Of a stretch of DNA of 5,495 nt, positions 5,413 through 5,495 are shown one piece after another. Every line of letters begins with the position of its first letter. The stretch's first letter is position 1. A program made the translations under genes and the position numbers. Below the pieces are notes generated by a model. It was not told the origin of the DNA, ran no database searches, and saw nothing but the letters and a program-made list of their open reading frames with translations. The DNA comes from Gammaproteobacteria bacterium (GTDB lineage Bacteria > Pseudomonadota > Gammaproteobacteria > Pseudomonadales > Azotimanducaceae_A), in the NCBI GenBank assembly GCA_002728935.1, contig PBWF01000072.1, forward strand, positions 7,044 through 12,538, read 5' to 3'.

Positions 5413-5495
5413 ATGGAAGAGATGGGCGTTTTTGAGGCGATGTACAACTGCCGGGCCATGCGTCGGTTGGATACGAGACCCGTACCAGAAGAACT
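5413..5495 (+). CDS. Nitroreductase-family protein, N-terminal fragment (runs off the window)
   Basis: Only the first 27 codons are present; the gene continues past the right edge. The stretch GVFEAMYNCRAMRRLDTRPVP resembles the start of nitroreductase-family flavoproteins, which begin with a short helix followed by an R-(S/A)-x-R-x motif whose arginines bind the FMN phosphate. Family members reduce nitro compounds, quinones or other electrophiles with NAD(P)H, usually as dimers. The fragment is too short to place in a subfamily. The start is supported by the ribosome binding site at 5402-5407. A 507-bp gap separates it from the DadA-like gene, so it is probably transcribed on its own. Confidence 0.8.
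   Translation, partial: MEEMGVFEAMYNCRAMRRLDTRPVPEE

Overview
The window reads as ordinary chromosome from a proteobacterium, most likely a marine-type gammaproteobacterium. That placement is an inference: it rests on a CYP153-type cytochrome P450, a YcfD/RoxA-type ribosomal-protein hydroxylase and base composition near 50% GC by eye. It carries four complete genes and the first 27 codons of a fifth. No rRNA, tRNA, CRISPR array, transposase, integrase or attachment site was recognised.

Layout. Positions 1-312 are a gene-free leader ending in five degenerate 15-bp tandem repeats (224-298) and a strong Shine-Dalgarno sequence. A short-chain dehydrogenase/reductase (SDR, 313-1092, +) follows. 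After a 139-bp AT-rich, repeat-like spacer comes a CYP153-family P450 (1232-2461, +). The P450 ends 22 bp from a convergent JmjC/cupin 2-oxoglutarate oxygenase of the YcfD/RoxA type (2484-3428, -), with a small hairpin at the junction. A 229-bp divergent intergenic region separates this from a DadA-like FAD-dependent amine/amino-acid oxidoreductase (3658-4905, +). A 507-bp non-coding stretch full of short degenerate repeats and hairpins (4906-5412) then leads to the start of a nitroreductase-family gene (5413 to the window edge, +).

How the genes may work together. The SDR and P450 are co-directional and could be a small oxidation module: the P450 hydroxylates a terminal or aliphatic C-H bond and the SDR oxidises or reduces an alcohol/carbonyl. 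The spacer is wide and no substrate is encoded in the sequence, so this is only a hypothesis. No ferredoxin or ferredoxin reductase lies next to the P450, so its redox partners must be elsewhere. The RoxA-like enzyme, the DadA-like oxidase and the nitroreductase look like independent housekeeping or catabolic genes.

I did not find a convincing new multi-gene system. The most unusual signals are non-coding: the 15-bp repeat array before the SDR, a similar-looking degenerate repeat field after the DadA-like gene, and a possible tiny ORF that overlaps the DadA-like start codon.
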